Positions 12,121-24,728 of a stretch of DNA of 64,000 nucleotides are shown in pieces. A program made the translations under genes and the position numbers. The stretch comes from Misgurnus anguillicaudatus. Taxonomy: Eukaryota; Chordata; Actinopteri; Cypriniformes; Cobitidae. The first letter of the stretch is position 1. Each line of letters starts with the position of its first letter. The notes beneath the pieces were generated by a model. That model saw only the letters and a program-made list of their open reading frames with translations, ran no database searches and was not told the origin of the DNA. The stretch lies in the NCBI RefSeq assembly GCF_027580225.2, contig NC_073361.2:27173001-27237000 (forward strand). Direction: 5' to 3'.

Positions 12121-14036
12121 GTATCAGTAGCACCTAGCACTGCACTCATATAATTTGCAGATCGATCTGTGCAGCACTGCATAAAGAACAAACCCAACAT
12201 TTTTAGGCTAGATTTATGGGCAGGGTAAGTGGGAGGGGCCTAACACATTACGTTGGAGTCAATAGGTGGCATATTCAGGTTATGCCGGTAAATGTGTGTT
12301 AGTGGGGTCTAAGAGCATAGTCCGAAAGGACAATAAACTGTCACAGGAAGTCAATATACTGAGAAATGAAGCTAATCTCTTCCTGCAGTTTGAATCTCTT
12401 CGGCGCAGTCAGTCAGTCTAATGAAGATAATAATCTCTCATTGTAAACGTGGCTTCTAGCTGGGCTGAATCAATGCACATCTGGGTCTAGAAACACTTAT
12501 AAAGACATTATATTTCACGTTTTCGAATTAGCGGATATAATGTAATTTAAGAGAACACTAAGCACTTTAATTAAAATGAACTTGGCAATTACCGCAACAT
12601 ATTTACAATTTAAGTCTGTAATCCGATTACGCAACAGAACCTTTTCCAATACCTTGGAAAAAGTGTAGGATAAGGCAACCGGGTAATGCTTTAAGGAAAA
12701 TGCCCTTAAAATCACATGTTAAAGGCTGTCCTATTTTAAAAACAAGTTGTAAAACAAGTCATATTTTACATTTTTGATGTTGAATAATTTATTCAGGTTT
12801 AACTTGTTTGCAGCTGTAGCTTAAACAGTGGTTTTATCACCAGGGAACATGTATACTGATCAAGGGATACTGTATATATATTTTACGCTAAATGCAGTTT
12901 TATACTTTTGTATTATGTCATTGCATTGCATTAGTGTAAAATGCTTTTAACATTGTCATGAGCTGTAGATTATATACACTGTAAAAATTAAATATAATAC
13001 ACATAAGTAACACTTAAAAAATAAGTAAAGTGAAAATTTAAGTTGAAAAAAAAATGCAATTGAAGCATCCATAACAGGGATGGTATAAAGAAACATGAAG
13101 GTGGTAAACCAAGGAAGGTAGATGAACACTAAACTGCTTCGGTAAATATGTTCAAATGAGTTTATTGATCAATGAAATGGATCGTCAACAGATACATCAC
13201 AAATGCACGGATACAGACAGAATGAATACGAGTACAAATACGTCGTTTTCTCCATTTGAATTGTCATTATGTTTAAAATACAGATGGAAGATGATAAACA
13301 GAAAAAAAGAAAAGAAAATGAGGATGATAAACATTAGCACAGATGATAATGCTAACAGTTTGTGAAATTAAGACGGTTAGTTCAGAAAATAAACGTTAAA
13401 GCAAAAAGGAAAAACACATCCTCAGTGTTTCCACTTGCTATAAATTCTCAACTGTAAACATAATTCAAAGTCTAGCACCGACATGAGGCCGACGAACCGC
13501 ACAAATTCGCCTTAACGCTTGAAGCCCAGACAGCAGACGACTCCGGGCCGGATCCGCACCAGAGTCGTGTGCTGTTTCGGAGAGCACATGAGAAATATAA
13601 GAAGCCTTTTAAAACATGACACCATGCATGCATTATATTGAATGGTGCTACATGAGCACAAATACATTATTCCTGTCTGGACCTCTATTAATCAAGTTTA
13701 AATCCATAATGTCTAAAATAATAACAGCACCAAAAGATTACAGAATGACGCTCACCACCAGTGTAAGTCCTGTTAGCACCACAAGATCTGTTAGCAAAAA
13801 ACTCTCAGGAGAGATCACATTCACTTTCCTACGCCAAACTACTGAAGAATAAATCTACACAAACCACACTTCACTGTTTGACATTTCTTGCACTTGTACA
13901 TACAGTTAGAGACGCGTTTGATGCTTGTTAACTGGGTATTGGTTAAAGTTACTGATAAGTTAATCAAATTATTACTAGTCAAATTTTATCAAATTAGTCT
14001 TCCACAGCCAATCTAATTAAACTTAAAATTTTTTAA
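12121..14036. other. Non-coding flank with one short dispersed repeat
   Basis: No gene seen. A second copy of the gactccgggcc repeat end lies at 13526-13570. Short frames at 13156-13365 and 13616-13852 lack any recognisable domain. Confidence 0.45.
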
Positions 14037-15182
14037 AGGGGTCATATGTTGCGATTTCATGTTTTCCTTTGTCTTTGGAGTGTTAAAGCTCTTTGTGCAA
14101 ATAGAAGATACGTAAAGACAGCCGCGATAGAGTCGTCAAACGCGAGTGATTTCAATGTCTCGCGGCGCAGTAGACCTGATTCCGCCTCATTCGCGCGTCT
14201 AGTTTGAAAAATGTGAACTTTGGCGGAAAAACGCGCTGCGTTAGCCAATCAGGAGCTTGCTCTAGTAGTGACGTGATTATAGAAAACGAGCGGAGTCGCA
14301 GAAGCCCCTCCCATGATACGAATTTCCGCGTAAATGTCTCGATGACTAGAATTTCACGCGTGAATAAAGCGAGTAAACTCAAAATGTTCAAGCGGCAATC
14401 TAGATGCGATTTTGACACCTCAAACGCGGCTAGAGTGAACCCACGGTATCGGTACATTCACACGGGAGCGTAAAAGCGTTAATGCTTCTCATTTATTTTT
14501 AATGGATGACATCATGCATTGCCAAACTGAATTGTGGATCCGTTAACATCACAGTCGTTGCTCACGGCAGAAGTTGAACATTTCTCAACTTTTCAAGCGC
14601 CAACGCATCCATAAGCCAATCAGATCACCTCATGCAAATAACCTAGTGCGAGCCAGCCAATTACTTTTATACAAGACCGGCGCATGTGTTGCGGCCACTG
14701 TGATTGGCTGTTGGCCACGCTTCAGACAAGCCTTTCGTAAAGCATTAACACTTTCGCCCCGCGTGAATTTACCGTAAGAGATATTCCACGCCTTCCTAAA
14801 ACGCCTCCTTTAAACACGCCCCCATATATCTACGTCACTGTGTGGAAGATTTGCATAACACCACCCAAATGTATATCTCGCTGAAGGAGACAATGTGCTT
14901 TGGAAGCTGATATTCCAAATATGGTAAGGGGCGTAACATTTCCGTCACATGCTAAACGTATTCGTCCAATAACAACGCACTGGAGAGGTGCCCAACCAGA
15001 GCACACCGCGCTTTGAGCATTGAAAAAATTGACGCGTTTCAGATTAGCAAGGCATGGAGGAGCAACAATAGTGTACGGTATGTTAAAAATGATGTGTTTT
15101 TTGAAACTTAAACTGCGTAAACACTTTGCATTACTCCAAATAAACGAAATAATGTTATTTTTAGCTATGTCATATGACTCCT
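14037..15182. mobile_element. TTAA-flanked DNA element with a nested MITE
   Basis: The ends are aggggtcatatg and catatgactcct, exact inverted repeats, flanked on both sides by TTAA (14033-14036 and 15183-15186). TTAA target duplication is the hallmark of the piggyBac superfamily. Inside, about 14110-14475 resembles the cacaccag-type MITEs at 54631 and 58520 (motifs cgcgagtgatt, gcgtctagtttg, gccaatcaggagcttgctct), so a second element appears to be inserted. No transposase frame is seen. Confidence 0.8.
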
Positions 15183-15216
15183 TTAAGGCAGATACATTTT
15201 TTTATATACATTTAAT

Positions 15217-15477
15217 TTTTCCAGGACGCATCCTGGCCAGGATTAGGGGTGCGTCTTAAGTAAGTCGTATTTGTCGACCGCATACTGTACGTCATCGAGG
15301 TTCCCACATGTCAGTTAAAAACATATACAGTCGTAGTTTCATTCTTACCTTAAAATGTAATGGTTGTTTTTCTGAAATAGAACCTGAAATAATACATTTC
15401 GATGACATAGCGTTCGACAAATACGACTTCCGGAAGACGCACCCAAAATCCTGGCCAGGACGCATCCCGGAAAAATG
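15217..15477. mobile_element. Fold-back MITE
   Basis: The arms are about 70 bases. The left begins ttttccaggacgcatcctgg and the right, reverse complemented, begins ttttccgggatgcgtcctgg; both continue ccaggatt, gtgcgtctt and gtcgtatttgtcga. The loop is about 110 bases. The DNA could form a long hairpin. Confidence 0.8.
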
Positions 15478-16019
15478 GCATGTATTGAGCCAAGTAGTGA
15501 GTTTATCTATATTTATACGCATACTTCTCAAAGAAGGTTTTGGAAATGTTGATGTTGTATCTCTAAATTCGTCTTTTACAGTGATGTCACTAAAACTATC
15601 AAAGCACCATTTCTGCAACAAATCTGCCACCTTCACCAAATCCACCAATGTTCCTGTATTTTTCCACATTTTCCTCAGAGCTTACTTAAATACACAGAGC
15701 ATACTTAAGACTGACAAGTTTACTAATTGTACAGACGATCCACCAACTAGTTACTGTAGTTTAAAAAGATACTAGTTCAGCACGTCCCTATTATCAGCAT
15801 TGCTGGTCGCTTTAAATCCATAAACATGAGTAATCCACAGATACAGTAAATGATGACATCGGCAGTTCTCATCACATGTTATTCTTACAGTAAAAATGTC
15901 TGCAGTGATTCGGCTGAGTTGGATTCGAACTAAAACACAGATGGCTGGATCTGCATCAGGCGCGTCTGTCCTGTTTACCTTTTCACTTGGCCAGTACTAC
16001 TGATGCCCCGGCCCATCAT
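15478..16019. other. Non-coding, with an unrecognised open frame on minus
   Basis: The minus strand at about 15478-15669 reads MWKNTGTLVDLVKVADLLQK and continues in a complex, low-bias composition up to the edge of the fold-back element. It looks more protein-like than its surroundings, but I cannot assign it to a family. It may be a fragment of a transposase or a chance frame. Confidence 0.3.
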
Positions 16020-17655
16020 ATTTTACGCTGCAAAATACGACTTTCTTACTTTGTATTTTTGTCTTGTTTACAGTAAAAATATCTAGAAATTCTTAAATTA
16101 AGATGAATTTTCTTGATAAGCAAAATGACCAAGGTAAATAAGTCTAGTTTTTAGACAAAAAATATAAACTTTAAGTAAATTAGTGCTAAAAAACATGCAA
16201 AAAATCTGCCAATGGAATAAGAAAACATTTCTTGAAATAAGTTTACTTTATTCATAAACACAAACATTTTCTTATTCCATTGACAGTTTCCTTTGCCTGT
16301 TCCAAACACAAATTCGCTTAAAATTTTCTTGATGCGCAAAACAACCCAAGAAAACAAGTCTAGTTTCTAGACCAAAAATATCAAATTTAAGTGATTTTGT
16401 GCAAAAAAAAGCAAAATGGGTTAAGCCAATGGGGTAAGCAAAAAAATCTTTAGAAACATTTTTCTTAAAGGAATATTCCATTTTCCCAAAAGAAAAATCC
16501 AGACAATCCACTCACCACCACGCCATCCAAAATGTTGATGTCTTTCTTTGTTCAGTCGAGAAGAAATTATGTTTTTTGAGGAAAACATTCCAGGATTTTT
16601 CTCATTTTAATAGACTTTAATAGAGCCCAACACCCAATACTTAACTCAACACTTAACAGTTTTTTTAAACGGAGTTTCAAAGGTCCACAAACGATCCCAA
16701 ACGAGGCATAAGGGTCCCATCCAGCGAAAGACCGTCATTTTTGACAAGAAAAACAAAAAATATCCACTCCCAAACCACAACCTCTTGTCTAAATCCGGTC
16801 GTGATGCGATAGCGTGACCCCACGCAATACATCATGACGTCAAGAGGTCACAGAGGACGAACGCGAAACTTCGCCCCAGTGTTTACAAGTGTTGAGAAAG
16901 AGGACCGTTCCGACGTTGTTGGTTGTCGAATGATATTAATTAATGTCTTTGTGTCAGTTTATTGTTTACAATGGTCCCCAAATGTGCGTTTTATATATGT
17001 AACACGTGACCTCCCTACATCACTACGCATTTACGTTAGGTCGCGCTGGACCGGATCTAGAGAAGTTGTGGTTTAAAAGTGGACACCTTTCACCCTTCTT
17101 GTCAAAAATGACAATCGTTTCGCCAGACAAGACCCCCACGCCTCGCCTGGGATCGTTCACAGTCCCCTGAAACTCAGTTGAAAAAAGTTTTAAAAAAAGT
17201 TTTAACTGTTATGTGTTGAGTTAAGCACCAAGTGCTGGGCTCCACCAAAGTCCACCAAAATGAGAAAAATCCTGGAATGCTTTCCTCAAAAAACACAATT
17301 TCCTCTCGACTGAACAAAGAAAGACACCACCATCCCGGATGACACGGCGGCGAGCAAACCATCTGGATCCCTCTTCCAAGAAAATGGAATATTCCTTTAA
17401 ACACTAAATTCAAGAAAAATTTGCTTACCCCATTGGCAGATTTTTTTGCTTGTTTTATGCACAAAATCACTCAAATTTGTTTGCTTGTTTTACGCACAAA
17501 ATCACTTACATTTTATATTTTTGGTCTAAAAACCAGACCCATTTTCTTGGGGTGTTTTGCTCATCAAGAAAACATCTCCATTTAAGAATTTTTAGATATT
17601 TTCACTGAAAACAAGACAAAAACACCAAGAAAATCTTTTCTTAAAAATCTTTTTT
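16020..17655. mobile_element. Fold-back element of the tctgccaatgg family, split by a nested insertion
   Basis: The outer arms (16020-16460 and 17403-17655) carry phrases shared with the intact copy at 20254-20698: ttttgtcttgtttacagta, aagtctagtttttagac, gtgattttgtgcaaaa and atctgccaatgg, in opposite orientation on the two sides. The element is interrupted by the insertion at 16465-17402. Confidence 0.75.
16465..17402. mobile_element. Nested palindromic element inside the fold-back element
   Basis: It starts taaaggaatattccattttc and ends, reverse complemented, taaaggaatattccattttc. The inner arms also pair (gaggaaaacattccaggatt versus gcattccaggatttttctca, in reverse). The centre (about 16690-17150) is shared with diverged pieces at 20745-20831 and 23059-23372. 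Confidence 0.8.
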
Positions 17656-17669
17656 TGAAGTCTTTGCTC

Positions 17670-19624
17670 TGATTCTTATCATACTAGCTAAATATAACCA
17701 CAGGACCTGCAGCTTTGACAAATTCAGGTTTGATATTTCACCGTTTTCTGCATTATTTAATATGACTGCAGTTTCCTGTTAGTTTTTCAAAGCTGACATT
17801 TCTTTGACTGTGGCAAATCTCAACATTTGGAAATAAACGCTGTGAGAAACAGAAAGAAAGGGTAAGCTGAAAGAGTTTTACAAAAATCACATACAGTACC
17901 ATGGTATTTACGTGAAATAAACCAGAAATCAATCGTAATACCATGGTGTGTTTTTGTAACCTTTTTTAAACATGTAGGTATGAACAAAGCGCTTAAAGTC
18001 ATTTTAATCATATACTGATTAATTTATTAAGTCTGTCAGGACTGTTTGTCCCAAACCGAGTCATGATACACATGAATTCGAATATGTCTCATTTTTTAAC
18101 AGTGAAATAAAAGCAGAAATAAATGTAGCATCAGTACAGACACACATTCAAAACACTGCTTGGCAGAAACACTCATCTCTTGTTTCCTTTAAACCGGAGT
18201 GCATTAGCATACATTTTCTCTTTTATCTGCATTTGTCGCATATAAAGAAAACTTGCCGGTCGACAGCTCGGCACTTTTAAGTACCACTTTAATTTTGAGG
18301 TTGAGACAATAAAATTTTCTTCAATTGTACTGTACCGAAAAAGAAACAAACGTAAAAATGTCAATGCAAGCAAAAATCTTTGACTGCAACGTCAAAAAAC
18401 GTATCGTCCAATCCTACTGCAGTAACTTTCAATCGCAAGCATTGGTGAGATATGACATTGATTTTCTTCTCGATTGATAAAGACACAGAATTGAATGAGG
18501 AAGGCTTGCATACATTTTGAATCAAGCGCTGTCCTGAGTTAATCGGGTTGTTCTGGTTCCTGTGAAGCGTACGTCTCAAGGTTCTAGACCTACAAAGAAG
18601 GCGGTCCGAAGAGGGTGACATGCTCTGACGTACGGAGCAACCTTTCGGAAGAGGAAGAAACGAATTCTTTAATCTGGAAAAAGTCTGTAAACACGACCAA
18701 ACAAGTGAGCGGATGATTCAAGCGTCAGACGATCGCAATAAACTTTTTGTCATTGCAGTGGCTTGGTCTTTCCTCTGTTTTGACTGATATGCTTCGTGTT
18801 ACGCAGAGGAGTCCCGTCCCTGCGACCCTGCTGACGAAATGAGGTTAACCACGACTTTTGATCTCAAATCAGACAAAGAGGAGCAAAGCTATATTGCGCC
18901 GCCTTTTCCAACAGACGAACAAAGCGTTACTCGAAAATTACAATAGATGAAAATCAAGAGAAATAAAAGCAAACAACACCATCCATAATTAAGGCTGTTA
19001 AAATATTGCAAAATATTTTGGCCCCTGGTTTTCACACAGACTGCCAGAAACAGTCGAGAATTCCCCACTACATATCACTGCGAAGTATTTCGAGCAGGGA
19101 GAAAAAATACGTATAGAAAAGAAAAACGATTATCGTCAAAAGAAAAAAGATCCTCTTTGGAGAGAAAGTTTTTATTTGGTTTGGGAGTGCTTTAAAGGGA
19201 ATCGTAAATATTTCTGTTTGTTTCGAAAATAAATTATAGACCGGAGCCAACCGAAAAATACTTAAAGATAAAAAACGGACTCCTGCATCGATGGATAAGT
19301 TTTCGTTTGTTTCCTGTTTTGAGTCGTAAAACCTAAAAGGTACAGCAATCACTTCCACGTCAAACAGTGAAAACCTGAAGTGGCACTGGTTGTCGCAATG
19401 CACCGTGAGAGAACCGAGTCTCCCGAGTCCTACGGCGGGTGCATCGGCCAATGGGAGAAGAGTGGAGAGGTTTGGGGGAATGCGCCCATCATCTCCTGAA
19501 GGGGGAATCAAAGCAAAGGCTCTCTCTGATCTCCTTCACGCAGGTGAAGAGCCAAAGTCCGCAAGTTTAGGTTGCCAACGCCACTTTGTCTTGTGGCTGT
19601 GGAGGAGTACGCGGCGGCTGTAAC
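17670..19624 (-). other. Probable 3' UTR and flank of mmp16
   Basis: This is non-coding sequence directly downstream of the mmp16 stop. I see no strong repeat and no conserved open frame from about 17670 to 19624. MMP16 transcripts are known to have long 3' UTRs, so this is probably transcribed. The minus-strand hexamer AATAAA occurs at 19171-19176 and 18023-18028. The true end of the transcript is unknown. Confidence 0.5.
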
Positions 19625-19953
19625 TCACACCCACTCCTGCATGGAGCGTTTGCAATAAAGTATGTGTCGAGGCGTACCCTTCCTCTTGAACTGAAAGACG
19701 GTGTAGATCAACACCACCAAGCAAACCGCCAGGACGCAGGGAATGACGATAGCGATGGCTTTGACCGTGCTGGCTTCGTTGTCCAGTTTGATAACGATGT
19801 CCACGTCTTCCTTCGGCTGACGATCGGGATCGATGGGCGTGAGGTCGCAACCCATGAAATCCTTTAGGATGGAGCGAGGGTAGCCGGGTTCAACCCGTAG
19901 CCGGTGATTGTTGAATTTCCAATACTCTTTACCCTTGTAGAAGTACGTAAAAC
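19625..19953 (-). CDS. mmp16: MMP16 exon 10: end of hemopexin, transmembrane helix, cytoplasmic tail
   Basis: This terminal coding exon gives 108 residues and a TGA stop. It starts FTYFYKGKEYWKFNNHRLRV, closes the hemopexin domain at FMGCD (disulfide partner of the Cys in exon 6), has a short acidic stalk ending in EDVDIVIKLDNEAS, a hydrophobic segment AIAIVIPCVLAVCLVVLIYT, and the tail FQFKRKGTPRHILYCKRSMQ-EWV. The tail and the DIVIKLDN stalk are diagnostic for MMP16 among MT-MMPs; MMP24 and MMP14 differ here. It therefore encodes a type I transmembrane enzyme acting at the cell surface. The acceptor is cctgcag (ag at 19954-19955). The stalk is shorter than and different from the human one as I recall it. 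The 3' UTR should run below 19625. A possible AATAAA signal on this strand lies at 19171-19176 and another at 18023-18028, but I cannot fix the transcript end. Confidence 0.97.
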
Positions 19954-20253
19954 CTGCAGGGCAAGCAAACACAGACAGGAAAACTTGGTGATCATGCATG
20001 CTTAGAGTAGCAAAAAGTACCTGTAAAGTCAAATATTAAATGTGTTCTGAGTTTGTCACACCACAAAAAAATGTGTACTAAACAAATTTGAATGATGGAA
20101 AAATGGCAAGTGAAAAAAATAAGTTATCAAAATCTAAGCCACACCCACTCACAGGCAAACTGTCGTCTCTCTCAACGTTCAAATACCGCTACATTCTGAC
20201 TGGCTGCTGGCTTAAGTGCGTCATCGAACCACAGTTTTAGGCCCTGAACTCAG

Positions 20254-20698
20254 TACACTACAAAAAAAGGATTTTTAGGAAGGAACTTTCTTGGTGTTTT
20301 TGTCTTGTTTTCAGTGAAAGTGTCTAGAATTTTTTGAATTAAGATGCTTTATCTTGATAAACAAAACGACAAAAAATAAGTCTAGTTTTTAGACCAAAAA
20401 TATCAAATTTAAGTGATTTTGTGCATAAAACAAGCAAAAAAAATCTGCCAATGGGGTAAGCAAATTTAGTTAGAATTTAGTGTTTAAAGAAAAATGTTCA
20501 AGATTTTTTGCTTGTTTTATGCACAAAATCACTTGGATTTTGTATTTTTGGTCTTAAAAATTAGACTTATTTTCTTGGGTCGTTTTGCTAATCAAGACAA
20601 AGCATCTTAATTTAAGAATTTTTTGATATTTTTACTGAAACAAGACAAAAATACTAAGAAAATATTTTCTTGAAAATCATATTTTTTTTTGCAGTGTA
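20254..20698. mobile_element. Intact fold-back MITE in intron 9
   Basis: The ends are tacactacaaaaaaagg and a right end that reverse complements to tacactgcaaaaaaaaa. The two halves are near-perfect inverted copies around about 20480, including tctgccaatggggtaagca on the left. No coding capacity. Confidence 0.85.
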
Positions 20699-20929
20699 AT
20701 GGTGAAAAACTATTTAACTCTGCAATTTAATACTACTTAGTTTACAGTCTAACCGAGGCATAACCAAAGTCTTATCTAGCAAAACGGTTGTCATTTTCAC
20801 CAAAAAATAAGTACTTTTTAACCACAACTTCTCGGGCCTTATTTATAAAATGCTGCGTAAAAACCATCCTACATTTGATCTTACGATCATTTAACAAAAA
20901 TGCGTACGTGTGATTTATAAACTGAACGT

Positions 20930-22692
20930 CAGAGGTGTAAAGAGTAGCTGAAAGCCATACTTGAGTAAAAGTACAAATTCCTTACTGTAAAAATTACTCC
21001 ACTACAAGTTACAAGTTACCAATTTAAAAACGACTTGAGTAAAAGTATTAAAGTAACCCAATTTAAAAGTACTCAAGTATTTTTACTCGTACTGAATGTT
21101 GGCTCAAAGATGCACTAGTCCTCAACACAAAGAGACATTGTAGATCTGGGCAGTGAAAACTAAGAAAGTTTATTTATGAGGTTTTATTTCCTAATATAGA
21201 AAAGAAATCAAACTCCTCAAAATTTTGACCTGGCAGAACAAACACAGATTAAACATAGTCATAGTCTTTTGACTAAAATTTAATTTAGTTTTAGTCATAT
21301 TTTTGTCATCTGAATTGATTTAGTTTTAGTCTAATTTTATTCAACTAAATGCCATGAGATTTTAGTCTAGAAATCTACATTCAATTTAATTTAAACCCAT
21401 TTAATTTTAGTCTAGTGTCATTGTGTACTTGAATGTGCCATGCTGAAAAATATATAGCCTAACTTTGTGATATAAATATATGGTAACACTTTACAATAAG
21501 GTTCATAAGTTAACATTAGTTAGCTACATTACTCAACATGAACTAATAATGAACTGCACTTATACAGCATTTATTCATCTTTGTTAATGTTAATTTCAAC
21601 AATTACTAATACTTTATTTAAATCTTGTTAACATTACCAAATATTCTTATATAGGCCTATCCTAAAAAAGATATAATTTTAATATTTAAAAAATTCCTGT
21701 AAACTAAAATTACACTCACAGAAATATGATAATGCATATTAAAAACGTGAAGTTGTTCATTTGTAAGATTAATTTAAAACACATGTATTACGTAACACCA
21801 CTATCTCACATTAAGTGCACTACACGTTTCTTCAGTCATGCATCCCTCTTTACAGTAAATACGTTACAGCATAACAGCATACTTGATTAAATGTGAGGAC
21901 AGTGAAATTGTACATTTATTATCAATCTTATAAGTTATAATGTACAAGTTACTCGGGCAATCAGTACAGGACCTCGCTGGTTTATTTTGGCTTATATAGT
22001 AAGTTAAATCAAGTTATGTAACCAGCTTAGGTTAGCTGATATAGTAGCGTCAGAGTATATAAACATTTGTGCTTGCCTTTGAGTTGCGGGATGACCCTCC
22101 TGCAATCGCGCATCACTTTTGTTTTGATTGTAGCTTCACATGTTTAGAAAAGGGTCCCTTGACAGAAGCAAATGTGATATGCATCCATATGTTTGCTCTT
22201 TATCTCTTCTCTCAGACCAGACGCGAACTTTTCTCTACAGTTTATGACATACGCAGCACGCAGATGTCCCGCTACGGTGGCTCAACGCAAGCCATTCAGC
22301 GTTTGACATCAAAGTACCGCGAGACCAGACTTCTCCATATGCATTTGATTCGCTCTCGCAGTACTTTGATTTCATACGTTTGCTCTGCGCAGCGCCAAAT
22401 GAAGTCCCTCAGTTGTGTGTGTGCGTGTAACCTCGCGACCACAGATTCTATCCATCATCACCCTCTGACACTTTCGTCATGTTTTTATTTGACGAATAAA
22501 CAATGTAGCGAGTAACGTTAAGTGTCATTTCAAATGTAGTGGAGTAAAGAGTACAAATACCCAATGCAAAATGTAATTGAGTAGAGAGTAAAAGTTGCCT
22601 ATATTTTTGATACTCAGTACAAGTACAAAGTAGCCCAAAAAATACTTAAGTACAGTAACGAAGTACATTTACTCGAGTACTTTACACCTCTG
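20930..22692. mobile_element. Non-autonomous hAT element with exact 8-bp target duplication
   Basis: The terminal inverted repeats are cagaggtgtaaag and ctttacacctctg. The 8-base sequence ctgaacgt is present on both sides (20922-20929 and 22693-22700), which is the hAT target-site signature. Sub-terminal sequence (gagtaaaagta, tacttaagtacagtaacg) pairs in reverse. The 148-residue frame at 22069-22515 has no BED finger or hAT dimerisation signature. A piece of another repeat (ggtaacactttacaataagg) starts at 21480. Confidence 0.92.
21480..21660. repeat. Fragment of a dispersed vertebrate-type repeat inside the hAT element
   Basis: The phrase ggtaacactttacaataagg and the following gttaacattagtta are typical of a widely dispersed MITE end in fish. 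Only one end is visible. Confidence 0.5.
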
Positions 22693-24728
22693 CTGAACGT
22701 ACGCGCAGAAAACGCGCGTACCCCTTTCTAATCTATAAATTGCAAATGAACTCGAACTTGTGCGCGCAGCCGAGCAGTTTCAGATCTCTACCTTTAAACG
22801 ATGCGTAATTAATGTCAGACATATAAAAGAGCGCTTGTCAATGTTTAAACCCAATTTCGAGCAGCAAGAATGACTTGTATTGCCAAAAACCTGCAGCAAT
22901 CAGACAAGCAAAAGTGCGTACGTCTGCTCAGACCCAGACGTGGCGCTAAGCACTTTTCCACGTCAACGACAGTTTTTATAAATATGGACTTTGCAGTGGA
23001 TTTTTGCGTACGCACGCTTTACGATCAAATCTGTGCGTACGCACGCTTTAAAAATGAGGCCCCTCATCTTGCACTAGCCTTGTGATGCGCTAGCATGACC
23101 TTACATATTACGTTGAAAGTTCACGCGAGACGTATTTGAAACTGCCTCTCCAGTGTTTATAGTATGGAGAAAAAGGGAACTGTTCCAACGTTGTTGTATG
23201 TTGAATGATACTAATTAATGTCTTTGTGCCAGTTTATTGTTCAAAATGGTCTGCAAGTGTGCGTTTCACATACGTAAAGTGTGACCTTTCGATATGATTA
23301 TGTAATATGTAAGGTCATGCTGGCGCGACACATGGCTAATGCAAGACAAGAAGTTGTGGTTTAAAAGTACATATTTTTCAGAGGCGGTTCGTGACTGCTC
23401 TTCCGAAGGGCACAAATTCAAAAAATGTGTCATGTGTTTTAAAGGTGTTTTCAAAATACAGCAGGGAAAATAAGTATTTGATACATCAGCAATTTTTTCA
23501 GTAAGGGGATTTCTATGTGGGCTATGTAGCCATCAAGCCAAATATTGAATTCATACAAAGAAATCAGAACATTTAAGTATACAAGTTGAGTCATAATAAA
23601 TAAAGTGAAATGACACAGTCAGGAGTGATGATGTTATTGTGCACCGAGGTCAAAGTGCTGCAAACTAAGTGCTGTTCCCTCATACAATATAGATAAATTT
23701 TTTATCCGCTTAAAAAATGCCACATTTTATTTTGTGCCACCATACTTACTCGTGTAACTACTCATGTAACAGTCTTTAAATAAGGAAAACATGGAAGTGT
23801 TTGGTGGCTTCTAAATTTATCCCTGTTTGGATCCTAAGGAATGAATGGGGCTAGGCTAAATGCTAACACATTCACAACGCGCTGTACAAAGATTAAGTGC
23901 ACACATTGAATAAAAATAGGTATTCATCTAAGTTGAGGTAAGAACATAGTAAAATATTGCAAAACAGTGGTGTTTTCCTTTAAGAGAAAACTGGTGCATT
24001 GTTGTTTTTTATTTAGAATTTTGATTTCCAACATCTGATACTTGATTTCAAAAATAAACTGGGTTGAGAACCACCGTGCTACCAGATCATTCACTGCTTC
24101 AGGTTCTCGGTCAGAAAGATGTGAAATGCATCGTATAACAGCTCTGATTGTTCTCACAGCTGATTGGCCGCACTCGGCTGGGCGACACCCCAGAAACTGT
24201 TGGCATCCTCAGACTGACAACCTGTCTCATTTTCCTAACATCTATATCTGCACGATTCATTCATGTCTTCCGAGGAAAGCGAGAGAACGAGATTCTGTTT
24301 GTGTAACAGCGCTTCAGTCCTCTAAATGACTAGATTTTGTTTGTTGCTTGCCTGACAGCACAATGTTAGGGTGTCGTAGGTGTTTGTTAGGACGTTTCTG
24401 CTTTAGCTTAACCTGTCACGATTTCATCCCTCTTTTATTCGCCTAATCATTTCCCATCACTCACCACCACACTTTATCTGTCAAACCAAGAAGCAAAAGT
24501 TGAAAAGAAATGCAGGGCTCAGTTTAATCTGAAAATACTAACAGGCCATTCACACAAAGAATAACTATATAGATTTACTTACAGCATGCATCAGCGCAAA
24601 AGGCTTTGGATCGTGTCTCTGTCTCTAAATTTTAAAAAAAGATGTATGAAATTGTTTGGATCACTTTTTTAACAATAAACGTTTCACAGCAATTTAATTA
24701 AAAATGTATTCGAATTTAAAGAATTTAA

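Larger units (their letters stand above)
20832..23055. mobile_element. MITE with gcgtacgcac-type ends, itself split by a hAT element
   Basis: The left end gggccttatttataaaatgc and the right end, reverse complemented, ggcctcatttttaaagcgtg are inverted repeats. It is interrupted by the hAT element at 20930-22692. A partial copy lies at 4957-5200. Confidence 0.75.
20745..23375. mobile_element. Diverged copy of the 16465-17402 element, split by later insertions
   Basis: The left part (20745-20831) contains aggcataaccaaagtc and aaccacaacttct, matching 16705-16790. The right part (23059-23375) contains gtttattgttcaaaatggtc and gaagttgtggtttaaaagt, matching 16960-17090. The middle is occupied by the element at 20832-23055. 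Confidence 0.7.

Noticed and set aside
22069..22515. 148-residue frame inside the hAT element as a transposase
   Set aside because: No BED finger, catalytic or dimerisation motif; it is internal sequence of a non-autonomous element.
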